In this document: positions 16,071 through 24,793 of the stretch, piece by piece
Position numbering within the stretch: position 1 is the stretch's first letter
Layout of the letters: every line of letters begins with the position of its first letter
Assembly (NCBI GenBank): GCA_964612065.1
Contig: CAZTCD010000001.1
Span: forward strand, 1 to 64,000
Source of the DNA: JAKFYM01 sp964612065
GTDB lineage: Bacteria > Bdellovibrionota > UBA1018 > CAIPTA01
DNA: 64,000 nucleotides
Direction of reading: 5' to 3'
Notes under the pieces: generated by a model
Seen by the model: the letters and a program-made list of their open reading frames with translations, nothing else
Told to the model about the DNA's origin: nothing
The model's database searches: none
Position numbers and translations under genes: made by a program

Positions 16071-18122
16071 ATGCTTCAGTTCCTGTTCGTCGCAATAGCT
16101 TTGCTTCTTCCACAGATTCCGCGTGCGGAGCCGGCAAGCACGAAGCACGTAACAGCAGAATTGATTACTGAAAGCAATTTTCTTCGCGCAGGCGACAAAG
16201 GGGCAGGTGCAAACTGGATTGGGTTGCGTTTGGAGATGCAGCCGCATTGGCATACTTATTGGCGTTATCCCGGAGATTCTGGGTTGCCTACTGAGGTGAG
16301 CTGGAAGCTGCCAGCCGGCTGGAAGGTGTATGGACCATACTGGCCTTTGCCTCAACGCATTTTCGTGCCTCCTTTGGTGAACTACGGATTCGAAGGCGAA
16401 GCGCTGATTGGATACAAGGTAGAGGTTCCCCGTGACGCAAAATTGGGATTGCATCGATTGTATGCAGAAGCAAACTGGCTAGTTTGTAAAGAAACCTGTA
16501 TTCCGGAGAAAGTAGATCTCTATCTTGATGTGCTTGTTAGAGCCGGGAATCCGACTCCGGGGGGGCAGGGAAGATTTTTTGCATCTCTCCGAAAAGAACA
16601 GCCGTTACCGCTTCCTGAAGGAAGTTCAATTGAAGTCATTTATAAAAGTGGTTATTTGGGCCTGAAATTTGCTGGAATAGAAAGCCCGGGCGAAGTCGAT
16701 TTTTTTCCTCTTGTTCCCCAATTGTTAAAAGGGGAGGCGGCTCCTACGCGTGAAGGTGACGTGTACTGGCTTGCACTTGCAGATCCGCTGGATAAGAGCG
16801 TGTCGTCTCTGTCGGGATTATTAGTGTTTGGTTCCGGTTCTGACCGGAGAGTGCATGAAATCTCACTGCCTGTGGCATTTCCCGCGAATGCTCTTGCTTT
16901 AGCACCCAGGGAAAGAGAGTCCGGACCGTCGTCGTGGATCTTGATCTTCTTCGCGTTTCTGGGCGGATTGATTTTGAATTTCATGCCATGTGTTTTTCCA
17001 GTGCTCGGAATAAAAGTGCTGGCTCTTGTAAAGCAAAGCCACGGGCATCATAGAAAACTTATTGGCCATGGGCATGCTTATACGGCAGGTGTGCTCACCA
17101 GCTTTTTGACGCTCGGAGGTGGCCTGCTGGTATTAAGAGGATTGGGGCAAACCATCGGCTGGGGTTTTCAGCTTCAGCAGCCTGTTTTTGTGGCATTATT
17201 AATTCTGCTTTTTTCCTTTGTTACTGCTGATCTTGCCGGTTTTGTTCGCTGGAGCGGATCATGGATGGGGGCTGGAGGAAATCTGGCGAATAAAGAAGGG
17301 GCGATGGGATCCTTTTTTACCGGAGTTCTAGCTGTTGTCGTGGCCACTCCTTGTACCGCCCCTTTTATGGGAACGGCAGTTGGGGCTGCAATAGCGGAGC
17401 CGGCACTGGTGGTGGCGGTGGTATTCGCGGCGCTTGGGCTGGGCCTTTCTGCTCCATTTCTGGTTCTTTGCTATAAACCATCCCTTCTCGGAATTTTGCC
17501 TCGCCCCGGATCTTGGATGGAGCGGATGAAAGAGCTTTTTGCGTTCCCTATGGCGGCAACCGTGATTTGGTTGTTCTGGGTGCTCACTCAGCAAATTGGC
17601 TCTGACGGAGCATTGGGTGTTCAATTAGGATTGGTGATCATTGTGTTTTCAGAGTGGGCCCATCGAAATCTGGCCTATCGGGCACTGCGCTGGATCCGCT
17701 GGGCTCTGATTATCACTGGAGTGGGGATAGTACTCGGTGGAACTGCTTCCATTCCGCCGCAGCGTGCGGAAGTTCAGTCAAACGGAGCGTGGAAGCCATA
17801 TAGTGACCGAGCACTTGAGGATGCCTTGAATTCCGGGAAGGCAGTATTTGTGGATTTCACGGCTGCGTGGTGTTTGACCTGCCAAGTAAATAAAAAACTT
17901 GTACTTGATAGATCATCGATGCAGGACTTTTTCCGGGAACGGAATGTGGTGCTCCTTGTTGCAGATTGGACAAATAGAAGCTCTGAAATCACAAGGGCAC
18001 TGGAGCGCCATGACCGTTTAGGTGTTCCGTTGTATCTGGCTTTTAAGCCTGGACAGAAAGAACCCACGATACTTCCGCAGGTGTTAACTTCCGAGATTGT
18101 GCGCGAGTCGCTTTCTCCCTGA
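16071..18122 (+). CDS. dsbD: Thiol:disulfide interchange protein DsbD-like (cytochrome c biogenesis)
   Basis: The 683-residue inner-membrane protein has a signal peptide (about residues 1-19) and an N-terminal periplasmic domain with a Cys pair in LVCKETC near 140. A central eight-helix membrane domain starts at about residue 285, and a C-terminal thioredoxin domain carries Cys601-x-x-Cys604 (AAWCLTCQVNKK). The membrane-domain redox pair is Cys307 (FMPCVFPVLG) and Cys428 (TPCTAPFMG). It passes electrons from cytoplasmic thioredoxin to periplasmic thiol reductases and cytochrome c maturation. The N-terminal domain resembles the ScsB-type longer version. The haem-binding cytochrome c-like gene at 62950 is a possible indirect client. 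A TATAAT lies immediately upstream. Confidence 0.9.
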   Translation: MLQFLFVAIALLLPQIPRAEPASTKHVTAELITESNFLRAGDKGAGANWIGLRLEMQPHWHTYWRYPGDSGLPTEVSWKLPAGWKVYGPYWPLPQRIFVPPLVNYGFEGEALIGYKVEVPRDAKLGLHRLYAEANWLVCKETCIPEKVDLYLDVLVRAGNPTPGGQGRFFASLRKEQPLPLPEGSSIEVIYKSGYLGLKFAGIESPGEVDFFPLVPQLLKGEAAPTREGDVYWLALADPLDKSVSSLSGLLVFGSGSDRRVHEISLPVAFPANALALAPRERESGPSSWILIFFAFLGGLILNFMPCVFPVLGIKVLALVKQSHGHHRKLIGHGHAYTAGVLTSFLTLGGGLLVLRGLGQTIGWGFQLQQPVFVALLILLFSFVTADLAGFVRWSGSWMGAGGNLANKEGAMGSFFTGVLAVVVATPCTAPFMGTAVGAAIAEPALVVAVVFAALGLGLSAPFLVLCYKPSLLGILPRPGSWMERMKELFAFPMAATVIWLFWVLTQQIGSDGALGVQLGLVIIVFSEWAHRNLAYRALRWIRWALIITGVGIVLGGTASIPPQRAEVQSNGAWKPYSDRALEDALNSGKAVFVDFTAAWCLTCQVNKKLVLDRSSMQDFFRERNVVLLVADWTNRSSEITRALERHDRLGVPLYLAFKPGQKEPTILPQVLTSEIVRESLSP

Positions 18123-18275
18123 GTTATTTATACTTTAATAAAAACAAGCATTTGCCTGGTGGGTATTATTAGTTCACCACGAGATTGCCTATGAATCGTA
18201 CACGGTAAAGGGAAAACCTTCAGAAATTGAAGCATTTGGCCGATCTAGCCTCAGGAAGGGGCGGAGATATCCAGC

Positions 18276-20411
18276 ATGTTTCGATTAAATAAAACTTGTC
18301 GAGTAAGCCCTTTGCTGATGGTGGCTGCTGCTCTCTTCCTGGCGGGCTGCGAGGTGGGGTCCGCTACAAAGGGAAAATCGCCCTATCGAGCGCCTTCAAG
18401 TGGAACCTCGGGGGTGGCTCCGAGTGCTTCAACCGCCGAAGTGGCCACAGCCTTTTCAGTTACTATTACTGTGAAAGACAAGAGTGGATTTGGAATCCCT
18501 AACGTTGTTCCTGTGGTGACTGCTTCTCAAGCGGGTACGGGAAGCACTGGTGTAACCTCAGGTGGATGTGGCTCGACGGATAGAAAAGGCATTACATCCT
18601 GTACTCTAACGGCAAATCTTCCCGGTGATTACACCGTTTCAGTGGTTTCTCCCGTGCAGATCACCGCTGCGGGCACTGTTACTGTAGAGGCCCTTCCTCG
18701 AAGCCTGTCTTTTTCTGCAACGATGTCTACTACCGCAGGTTCGAGTACTGCATTGGCTACACAGCCGATCGTTTCGGTGCTTGATAAGGCCGGGAACGTA
18801 ATTACCACTTCCACTGATAACGTAACTCTCAGTTTGACCTCCACTACCTCCACATCGGGCGGCACAGCTACCCTTGCCGGCGTTTTGACCGTTGCAGCAG
18901 TAGCCGGCGTTGCGGATTTTGCGGGAAGTGGGGTGGCTGTTGACTTGGTTGGCGGCTATACCCTTACGGGCACTCTGACACATGCTACTACTGGCACCAT
19001 TACAGCAACCAGCTCTACTATTACGATTTCCGCTGGAACGGCTACAAAACTTGGCTTCACAACTAGTCCATCTACTCCGACGGCTTCAAATGTGGCTTTT
19101 ACTACCCAACCGATAGTGGCTGTTCAGGATGCAGCCGGAAACACTGTTACTTCGGGGGCCGCTTGCATAATAACCATGAGTTTGCAGAATGGAGCTGCAA
19201 CCGACAACCTTTTTGGAACAATCGCTAAGACTGCTGTCTCAGGCGTGTCAGATTTTGCAGGATTGGGTCTTAGAGTTGATACTACTACAGGCGGAAGCAC
19301 TTACTATCTGACTGCATCTGCCAGTGGTGCCTGTGCACCTCTGACTTCTGCGGACTCATCGACTTTTACTGTAAATTTATCCGGGCTTCCCAGCACACTC
19401 TCCGTCACACAGGCTCCCAGTGCTTCTCCGCTTAATAAAGCATGGCCTACGCAGCCAATTGTCAAAGTGCTCGATCCCGATGGGATTTTGGTGAGTGGCG
19501 ACAATACCACTGTGGTTACGCTTGCGAAGACGGCGGGACCTGCTGGTGGGACGATCGTTGGATCTACCAGTCTTACCGTGGTGAATGGCGTGGCCACCTT
19601 TAGTGGGCTCAAGACCACTGGGGTTGCAGGTGATTCGGGAACCTACACCTTGGGGTTCACTGGAACAAACCCCGGTTTGACAATTACGGGCGCGTCGGTG
19701 AATCAATCTATAAATGAAAATGGATTAACTCCGGCAAAGCTGGCGTTCAGCGTTCAGCCGCAGAATGTTGCCATTCGCCAGCCAATGCAATCCATAGTGG
19801 TAGAAACCCAGGATGCTAATAGCTATTTTTGTTTTAATGACACTGCGTCCTCCGTAACGCTGAATTTCGTGTCGGGTCCAGCAGGTTCATCGATGTACGA
19901 GCTAGGAGCTCCTGTTGGCGGTGCTGGAAGCTCCACTGGAGCCAAGACTGTTGTAAATGGCCAGGCTTCCTTTCCTGGTATCTCTTTTGATGTCGCGGGA
20001 ACCTATGTAATTCGTGCGGACTCTGTTGGCTTGACCTCTGTTACAAGTTCTACGTTTGCAATTTCAAGCTATACGGCGGCCGACAATTTGAGCTTTTCAA
20101 CGCAGCCAGCAGACGCAGTGGGAGCTAGCCCTGCTGAGCCCTGGACCACTCCGCCAGTCGTGCGAGTAAGAGACGTCTATGGAAACCTGGTAACTGGCGA
20201 CAATGACACGGTGGTTACTCTCGACTGTGTAAGCCCGCTGGGATGTTCTCTCTTGGGAACAACTTCCGTAAAAGTAGTGAATGGCGTGGCAGACTATACA
20301 GGCACAAACGTGCGGGCGGATGTAACGGTTTCCACCTCGAACATCGTCATTCGAGCGACGTCATCGCCGTCTCTGAACTCGACTACAAGTACTGCCTTCA
20401 CGCAGCAGTAA
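18276..20411 (+). CDS. Surface lipoprotein with tandem Ig-like repeats
   Basis: The 711-residue protein has a signal peptide and lipobox LAGC (lipid Cys25), preceded by a purine-rich ribosome-binding site. Ig-like repeats of about 110-125 residues follow. Each starts with a version of TQPIV-V-D--GN: near residues 161-176, 277-292, 392-407, 501-516 (diverged) and 623-640. Each ends with a V-NGVA-F/D-G segment (for example VVNGVATFSG and VVNGVADYTG). An additional N-terminal repeat spans about 55-140 (VTITVKDKSGFGIPNV), like invasin/bacterial Ig-like domain 1. The composition is rich in Thr, Ser, Gly and Ala and very poor in Lys and Arg, typical of exposed adhesin-like or fibre proteins. The function is unknown. 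Confidence 0.8.
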   Translation: MFRLNKTCRVSPLLMVAAALFLAGCEVGSATKGKSPYRAPSSGTSGVAPSASTAEVATAFSVTITVKDKSGFGIPNVVPVVTASQAGTGSTGVTSGGCGSTDRKGITSCTLTANLPGDYTVSVVSPVQITAAGTVTVEALPRSLSFSATMSTTAGSSTALATQPIVSVLDKAGNVITTSTDNVTLSLTSTTSTSGGTATLAGVLTVAAVAGVADFAGSGVAVDLVGGYTLTGTLTHATTGTITATSSTITISAGTATKLGFTTSPSTPTASNVAFTTQPIVAVQDAAGNTVTSGAACIITMSLQNGAATDNLFGTIAKTAVSGVSDFAGLGLRVDTTTGGSTYYLTASASGACAPLTSADSSTFTVNLSGLPSTLSVTQAPSASPLNKAWPTQPIVKVLDPDGILVSGDNTTVVTLAKTAGPAGGTIVGSTSLTVVNGVATFSGLKTTGVAGDSGTYTLGFTGTNPGLTITGASVNQSINENGLTPAKLAFSVQPQNVAIRQPMQSIVVETQDANSYFCFNDTASSVTLNFVSGPAGSSMYELGAPVGGAGSSTGAKTVVNGQASFPGISFDVAGTYVIRADSVGLTSVTSSTFAISSYTAADNLSFSTQPADAVGASPAEPWTTPPVVRVRDVYGNLVTGDNDTVVTLDCVSPLGCSLLGTTSVKVVNGVADYTGTNVRADVTVSTSNIVIRATSSPSLNSTTSTAFTQQ

Positions 20412-20435
20412 TGATTCCTTAGCAAGAATTCAGGT

Positions 20436-22052
20436 TCAGAGAACTGTCTCACGCCCGAAGAGCATGTCATCGTTCTCGGGGAAATCTATATTCTGATGAA
20501 GGCCTCTGCTTTCCTTTCTCATTTGGGCGCAGGTTACGATCAGGTCGGCTACTGTAATGAGATTTCGAAGTTCGACAAGATTCTTGCTCAGCTTTCGTTC
20601 CCACCAGCACTGATGAATTTCCTGTTTTAAATTCGCAATTCGTCGGGCAGCGTAATCCAGCCTTCGATTGGAGCGGACAATCCCAACGTAGTTCCACATC
20701 AACGTGCGAATCTCATCCCAGTTGTGGGTAATGATCACTTCTTCTTCTTCCGCTTTAGCAAAGCCATGGTCCCAGGCCGGAATCTCGAGCCGATCTTGCT
20801 CATTCAGTGCTTTCGCCCAGTTAACCGCATGGGCGGCCGCGCGATGGGAGTAAACTGCCGCTTCCAGCAATGAGTTGGATGCCAGGCGATTGGCTCCATG
20901 GAGCCCCGTATGTGCGGCTTCACCAGCCACATAAAGACCCTTGATGGCAGTGAGGCCATCTTGGTCACATTTCACTCCTCCACAAGTGTAATGGGCGGCG
21001 GGCACTACGGGTACCGGCTCTTTTGTAAGATCGAAACCAAATTTGTCACAGGTGGCAGTGTTGTGAGGAAAGTGAGTCCGAACGAAGTCGGAGCCTTTGT
21101 GGGATATGTCCAGATAAACGCATTCATCGCCCCGTTGTTTCATCTCTTTATCGATGGAAAGAGCCACAATATCACGAGGGGCGAGTTCCGCTAGTTCATG
21201 ATACTTCGGCATGAATCGCTCGCCAGAGCGATTCACCAGATAAGCACCTTCGCCTCTAAGAGCTTCCGAAAGAAGGGCGCTCTTCGCCTGCGGGTGAAAA
21301 AGGCATGTTGGATGGAACTGGACAAATTCCATGTTGGCGACATGTGCCCCAAGGCGATAAGCCATCGCGATTCCATCGCCGACCGCTGTGTCGGGATTTG
21401 AGGTGTATTTATATACCTTCCCTGCTCCGCCAGTCGCTATCAGTGTGGCTTTTGCATGAACGGGATAAACAGAATTTGAGTCCAAATCCAAGAGATATGC
21501 GCCAAGGCAAGTGGATCCATGTACGGAACGAATGTGCTGAAGCTTATGGTCACTAACGAGATCTACGGCTACTGTGCCGGTTCTGATTTCAATATTCGGA
21601 TTAGCGCCGGCTCTTGTAATCAGTGCTTTTATAATGGCGCGCCCGGTTTGATCATCGCTATGAAGAATCCTTCTGCGTGAATGGCCTCCTTCTCTTGTGA
21701 GGTCATACTCATGGTCTCCATTACTGGATCGAGTGAATTCCACTCCGCGACGAACAAGATCGCGAACGCGCTCCGGCCCTTCGGTTACCACGATACGAAC
21801 TGTTTCGGGATTGGCAATGCCGCCGCCCGTGCTCATCGTGTCATCGAAATGACTATTGATTTCGTCTTCACCATGCATGGCGGCTGCAATACCGCCCTGA
21901 GCCCACTGTGTGGCGCTCTCGAATGGATCTTTACTCTTGGTAATGATCAGAACGCGTGAGCTCGGCCACCTCTCACTGAAATCAAGGGCGAAATTCAGGC
22001 CCGCCAGGCCGGTGCCTAATACAAGGGCATCGAACTTTTCTGCTCTGCGCAT
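20436..22052 (-). CDS. nadB: L-aspartate oxidase
   Basis: The 538-residue flavoprotein has the N-terminal FAD-binding motif GTGLAGLNFALD. The succinate-dehydrogenase/fumarate-reductase-type active-site segment TREGGHSRRRILHSDDQTGRA lies near residues 118-138. The C-terminal flavin segments GLYVAGEAAHTGLHGANRLASNSLLEA and the helical cap are also present. It oxidises L-aspartate to iminoaspartate, the first step of de novo NAD synthesis with NadA; nadA and nadC are not in the window. Only 25 bases separate its start from the divergent gene at 22078, and -10-like sequences overlap there. Confidence 0.94.
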   Translation of the reverse strand: MRRAEKFDALVLGTGLAGLNFALDFSERWPSSRVLIITKSKDPFESATQWAQGGIAAAMHGEDEINSHFDDTMSTGGGIANPETVRIVVTEGPERVRDLVRRGVEFTRSSNGDHEYDLTREGGHSRRRILHSDDQTGRAIIKALITRAGANPNIEIRTGTVAVDLVSDHKLQHIRSVHGSTCLGAYLLDLDSNSVYPVHAKATLIATGGAGKVYKYTSNPDTAVGDGIAMAYRLGAHVANMEFVQFHPTCLFHPQAKSALLSEALRGEGAYLVNRSGERFMPKYHELAELAPRDIVALSIDKEMKQRGDECVYLDISHKGSDFVRTHFPHNTATCDKFGFDLTKEPVPVVPAAHYTCGGVKCDQDGLTAIKGLYVAGEAAHTGLHGANRLASNSLLEAAVYSHRAAAHAVNWAKALNEQDRLEIPAWDHGFAKAEEEEVIITHNWDEIRTLMWNYVGIVRSNRRLDYAARRIANLKQEIHQCWWERKLSKNLVELRNLITVADLIVTCAQMRKESRGLHQNIDFPENDDMLFGRETVL

Positions 22053-22077
22053 AAGGGGACTTGTATAATAAGCCCGT
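22053..22077. promoter_or_regulatory. 25-bp divergent promoter region between nadB and the Cache-type sensor gene
   Basis: On the plus strand TATAAT (22064-22069) lies eight bases before the GTG at 22078. On the minus strand TATTAT and TATACA, overlapping the same bases, lie 9-12 bases before the nadB ATG. Neither gene has a Shine-Dalgarno, and any -35 elements would have to lie inside the opposite coding sequence. The two -10 elements would compete for polymerase. Confidence 0.45.
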
Positions 22078-23724
22078 GTGGAGTGGAATAGCCCTAGGGG
22101 GGATGCGGTGAGAATATCTTTGTTGCTTGGAACGATTACCCTTTTCCTGGCTGGAACCCTTTTTTATGCGGAGCGAAAAAGAGGTGAAAACTACGAAAAC
22201 TCTCTGACCTCGACCGTTGAAAGAGTTCTTCGGGCGGAGAGCAGATCTTTAGCGGGACGCCTGGAGGAGGCTGCGCTCAAAGCGGATCGCGACGCATTGA
22301 TTACCGCAGCCCGACATAGGAAAAAACCTCCTCTCCGAACATTTTTAAGCGACACGTCTCTTGCGGAGCCGAACGCTCCCAAGTGGGTAATAGTGGCAGG
22401 GAGGCGGATCCGCGCGGCGGGGGTGCTGGAAGATGCGCTCTTGGAAGAGGCGTTGGAAAAACATCTCAAGCACAAAGAGCGCTTTTCTCTGCAAGGATCC
22501 CGGGGGAAATACTTTCTGTTTGTGAAAGGAAACCTTGCTACGGGCCAGCCTTATGCCATGGCTTACGCGCCGGAGTCTTTTTTTTCAGCGTTTCAGGCCA
22601 GTGAAGGTCTTCGAGTCTGGATTGCGGGGAGGGATGGTACGGTAATTTTTCACCCCCTTCATCGATTCATCGGATCTAACGTTTCGAATCTCAAACCGGT
22701 AGCTGCTGGACTGCAGCGCCTTGGTGCCGGACGCTCCGAGCAGTTCACAGAGCGCTATCTAGGAATTGAGGGGAAGGACGCCTTGGGTTCCTGGACTACA
22801 CTTCCCAACCAGGGATTGTTGGTGGCTTCAGAGTGGCCACGAGATCCGGGATCCGGAGCTGTGTGGTCGTCGCTGTTTTGGGCGGCCTTGTTGTGCTCCG
22901 GATTGGGATTCGGGTTCATGGGCGTGGGGCTAGCGAGGGTACGAAAGCCCGGATCTGATAGTACACGTGAGCGGGTGTTTGATGAAAACAGGCTTGATGA
23001 CGATGCTATGGAGTACCTGGAGAAAGCTAAAATAGCCGCTGACGAGGCGTTGGAGTTTGCCAGGGCACAGGAAGGTTTGGCTGACCAAGCAAATCGGGAA
23101 CGCTCTCGATTCGCCGCACAGGTGCGACAGCTTGAGTCGAAAATCAGCCTATTAGAAACCTTTCAGGACAAAGTACTTCCGCTGATAATGGGAAAACAGG
23201 TCTGGAACGAGCTTGCTTCGCTGGCAGTGGAAAACGCTCCGGGACTTACTTTTACGGTCTATCGATATTCTCCCTCCAGCTACTCGTTGGTACCGGAAGC
23301 TTGCTTTGGCGGCGCAGGACTTACTGAGAATGGACTGTCCTATCTAAATGACACTCGGATCTTTATTGGAAGCTTGAGCTTTCTGCCTACCGTGTTAAAA
23401 ACGGAAGCATTTAATAAGTGGAATCGCACACGCGAACGCTTAATGCCTCACCTTCATGCCGAGTTCAGAGTGTTCCCATTCCAAACGCAAATCGCAAAAG
23501 GGGCTATAATAGCGATTTTCGATGAGAGGATGAACGAGGCAGGCGAGCTTGAAGATACCTTTCTTGTCCTCGATCAACTTGTGAGAAGAACAGGCAGTTT
23601 TTGCGATAGCATTACCCCCCTGTTACAATCGACTTATGCTTTCAAATCGGCTTCCCAAGCAGCTTCCGGGACGACCCTGGCAGGTGCGCCAGACGGCGCT
23701 GGAAATCGATCTCGGCCATCTTAA
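22078..23724 (+). CDS. Membrane sensor with Cache-like periplasmic domain and GAF-like cytoplasmic domain
   Basis: The 548-residue protein starts at a GTG and has a membrane helix at about residues 11-30. A periplasmic domain follows, with the Cache-like segment VWIAGRDGTVIFHPLHRFIGSNVSNL near 181-206. A second membrane helix lies at about 262-285, then a coiled-coil stretch rich in Glu, Ala and Arg (about 310-365). The final domain has no kinase, GGDEF, EAL or methyl-accepting signature; its alternating hydrophobic pattern would suit a GAF domain. It thus looks like a sensor without an enzymatic output, or one that signals through a partner. The 3' end overlaps alr by up to 89 bases. Confidence 0.65.
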   Translation: MEWNSPRGDAVRISLLLGTITLFLAGTLFYAERKRGENYENSLTSTVERVLRAESRSLAGRLEEAALKADRDALITAARHRKKPPLRTFLSDTSLAEPNAPKWVIVAGRRIRAAGVLEDALLEEALEKHLKHKERFSLQGSRGKYFLFVKGNLATGQPYAMAYAPESFFSAFQASEGLRVWIAGRDGTVIFHPLHRFIGSNVSNLKPVAAGLQRLGAGRSEQFTERYLGIEGKDALGSWTTLPNQGLLVASEWPRDPGSGAVWSSLFWAALLCSGLGFGFMGVGLARVRKPGSDSTRERVFDENRLDDDAMEYLEKAKIAADEALEFARAQEGLADQANRERSRFAAQVRQLESKISLLETFQDKVLPLIMGKQVWNELASLAVENAPGLTFTVYRYSPSSYSLVPEACFGGAGLTENGLSYLNDTRIFIGSLSFLPTVLKTEAFNKWNRTRERLMPHLHAEFRVFPFQTQIAKGAIIAIFDERMNEAGELEDTFLVLDQLVRRTGSFCDSITPLLQSTYAFKSASQAASGTTLAGAPDGAGNRSRPS

Positions 23725-24793
23725 ATCGAATTTTAAAAAACTCTCCGCTCGCGCGGATAACGCTCGCCTGTTGGCGATGTTGAAAAGCGATGCCTATGGG
23801 CATTCCATGAAGGAAGTGCTTCTCGCGCTGGAGAGTATCCCCGGAACAAAGTTGAACGGTTTCGGAGTGGCCAATGTGGAAGAGGGAATCGAGGCCAGGA
23901 GAGCAGGTGCTATCCGGCCAATTTACGTTCTTTCGGGGATTCAGTTTTATGACGGTGACCTTCATCGTTGCCTGAAGACTGTGAATCTGATTCCCGTAAT
24001 CGGATCCTTAAGGGTGCTGAAACAACTTGCTTCAACTTTGAAGTCGCTTAAAGCACAGCAGGCTGTTCATTTAAAACTAAATACAGGCATGAATCGCCTC
24101 GGGATTGATCCGGGTGAACTTGATGCGTGCCTTCGTATTTTATCTTCAAACAAAAATATTCGGGTTGACGGAATCTTAAGCCACTTTTCTGCTGGCGAAA
24201 AAAAAACGAGCTCAATTACAAAGTCTCAAGTGGCGAGTTTCCGAGAAGTCATGTCTCTGTTCAAAGAGCAGGGAATTGAGCCGAAGTTCATGCATATGGC
24301 GAACTCTTCCGGGCTGTCTTCAGGGGTTTTCCCTGAGGGGAATTTATCGAGGGTGGGATTGCATCTCTATGGATTGGACGATCAGGAGCTGAAGCCTGTG
24401 GCTAGTTGGACCGCTCAAGTATATCACATCCGAGATATTGGAAAGGGAAGCGCCGTTGGTTATGGGCCCCACTTTCGTGCCCGTCGAAAAATGAAGATGG
24501 CCGTGCTGGGGGTAGGATATGGTGACGGTTATCGAAGAGCATTGTCCAATCGGGCGGAAGTACTTATTCGAGGAAGGCGATGCCCGGTAATTGGTGCAAT
24601 TAGCATGGACTTAACAACAATAGATGTAAGTGCGCTTCCTTCTGTTACCGTAAATGATCGAGTTACTTTGATAGGAAAAGATGGAGGAGAGCAAATTACC
24701 GCCGGAGAGTTAGCTTCCCATGCTGGGACTATTTCATACGAAATTTTGACCGGCATTTCGGCCAGGGTGCCAAGGATATTTCTAAATGGATGA
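23636..24793 (+). CDS. alr: Alanine racemase
   Basis: The 385-residue protein carries the PLP lysine Lys50 in MLKSDAYGH and the other catalytic base, a Tyr near 295, in VGYGDGYRR. The family GAISMDLTTIDVS segment lies near 320. It makes D-alanine for peptidoglycan. The ATG at 23636 lies 89 bases inside the preceding gene; a GTG at 23684 (VRQTALEIDL) is an alternative that would give a more typical family N-terminus. The next gene starts 8 bases before its stop, so the three genes probably form one transcription unit. Confidence 0.94.
   Translation: MLSNRLPKQLPGRPWQVRQTALEIDLGHLKSNFKKLSARADNARLLAMLKSDAYGHSMKEVLLALESIPGTKLNGFGVANVEEGIEARRAGAIRPIYVLSGIQFYDGDLHRCLKTVNLIPVIGSLRVLKQLASTLKSLKAQQAVHLKLNTGMNRLGIDPGELDACLRILSSNKNIRVDGILSHFSAGEKKTSSITKSQVASFREVMSLFKEQGIEPKFMHMANSSGLSSGVFPEGNLSRVGLHLYGLDDQELKPVASWTAQVYHIRDIGKGSAVGYGPHFRARRKMKMAVLGVGYGDGYRRALSNRAEVLIRGRRCPVIGAISMDLTTIDVSALPSVTVNDRVTLIGKDGGEQITAGELASHAGTISYEILTGISARVPRIFLNG

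Noticed and set aside
18276..20411. CRISPR-like or satellite DNA repeats
   Set aside because: The periodicity is at protein level (Ig repeats of ~110-125 residues) and DNA copies are strongly diverged with no spacer structure.
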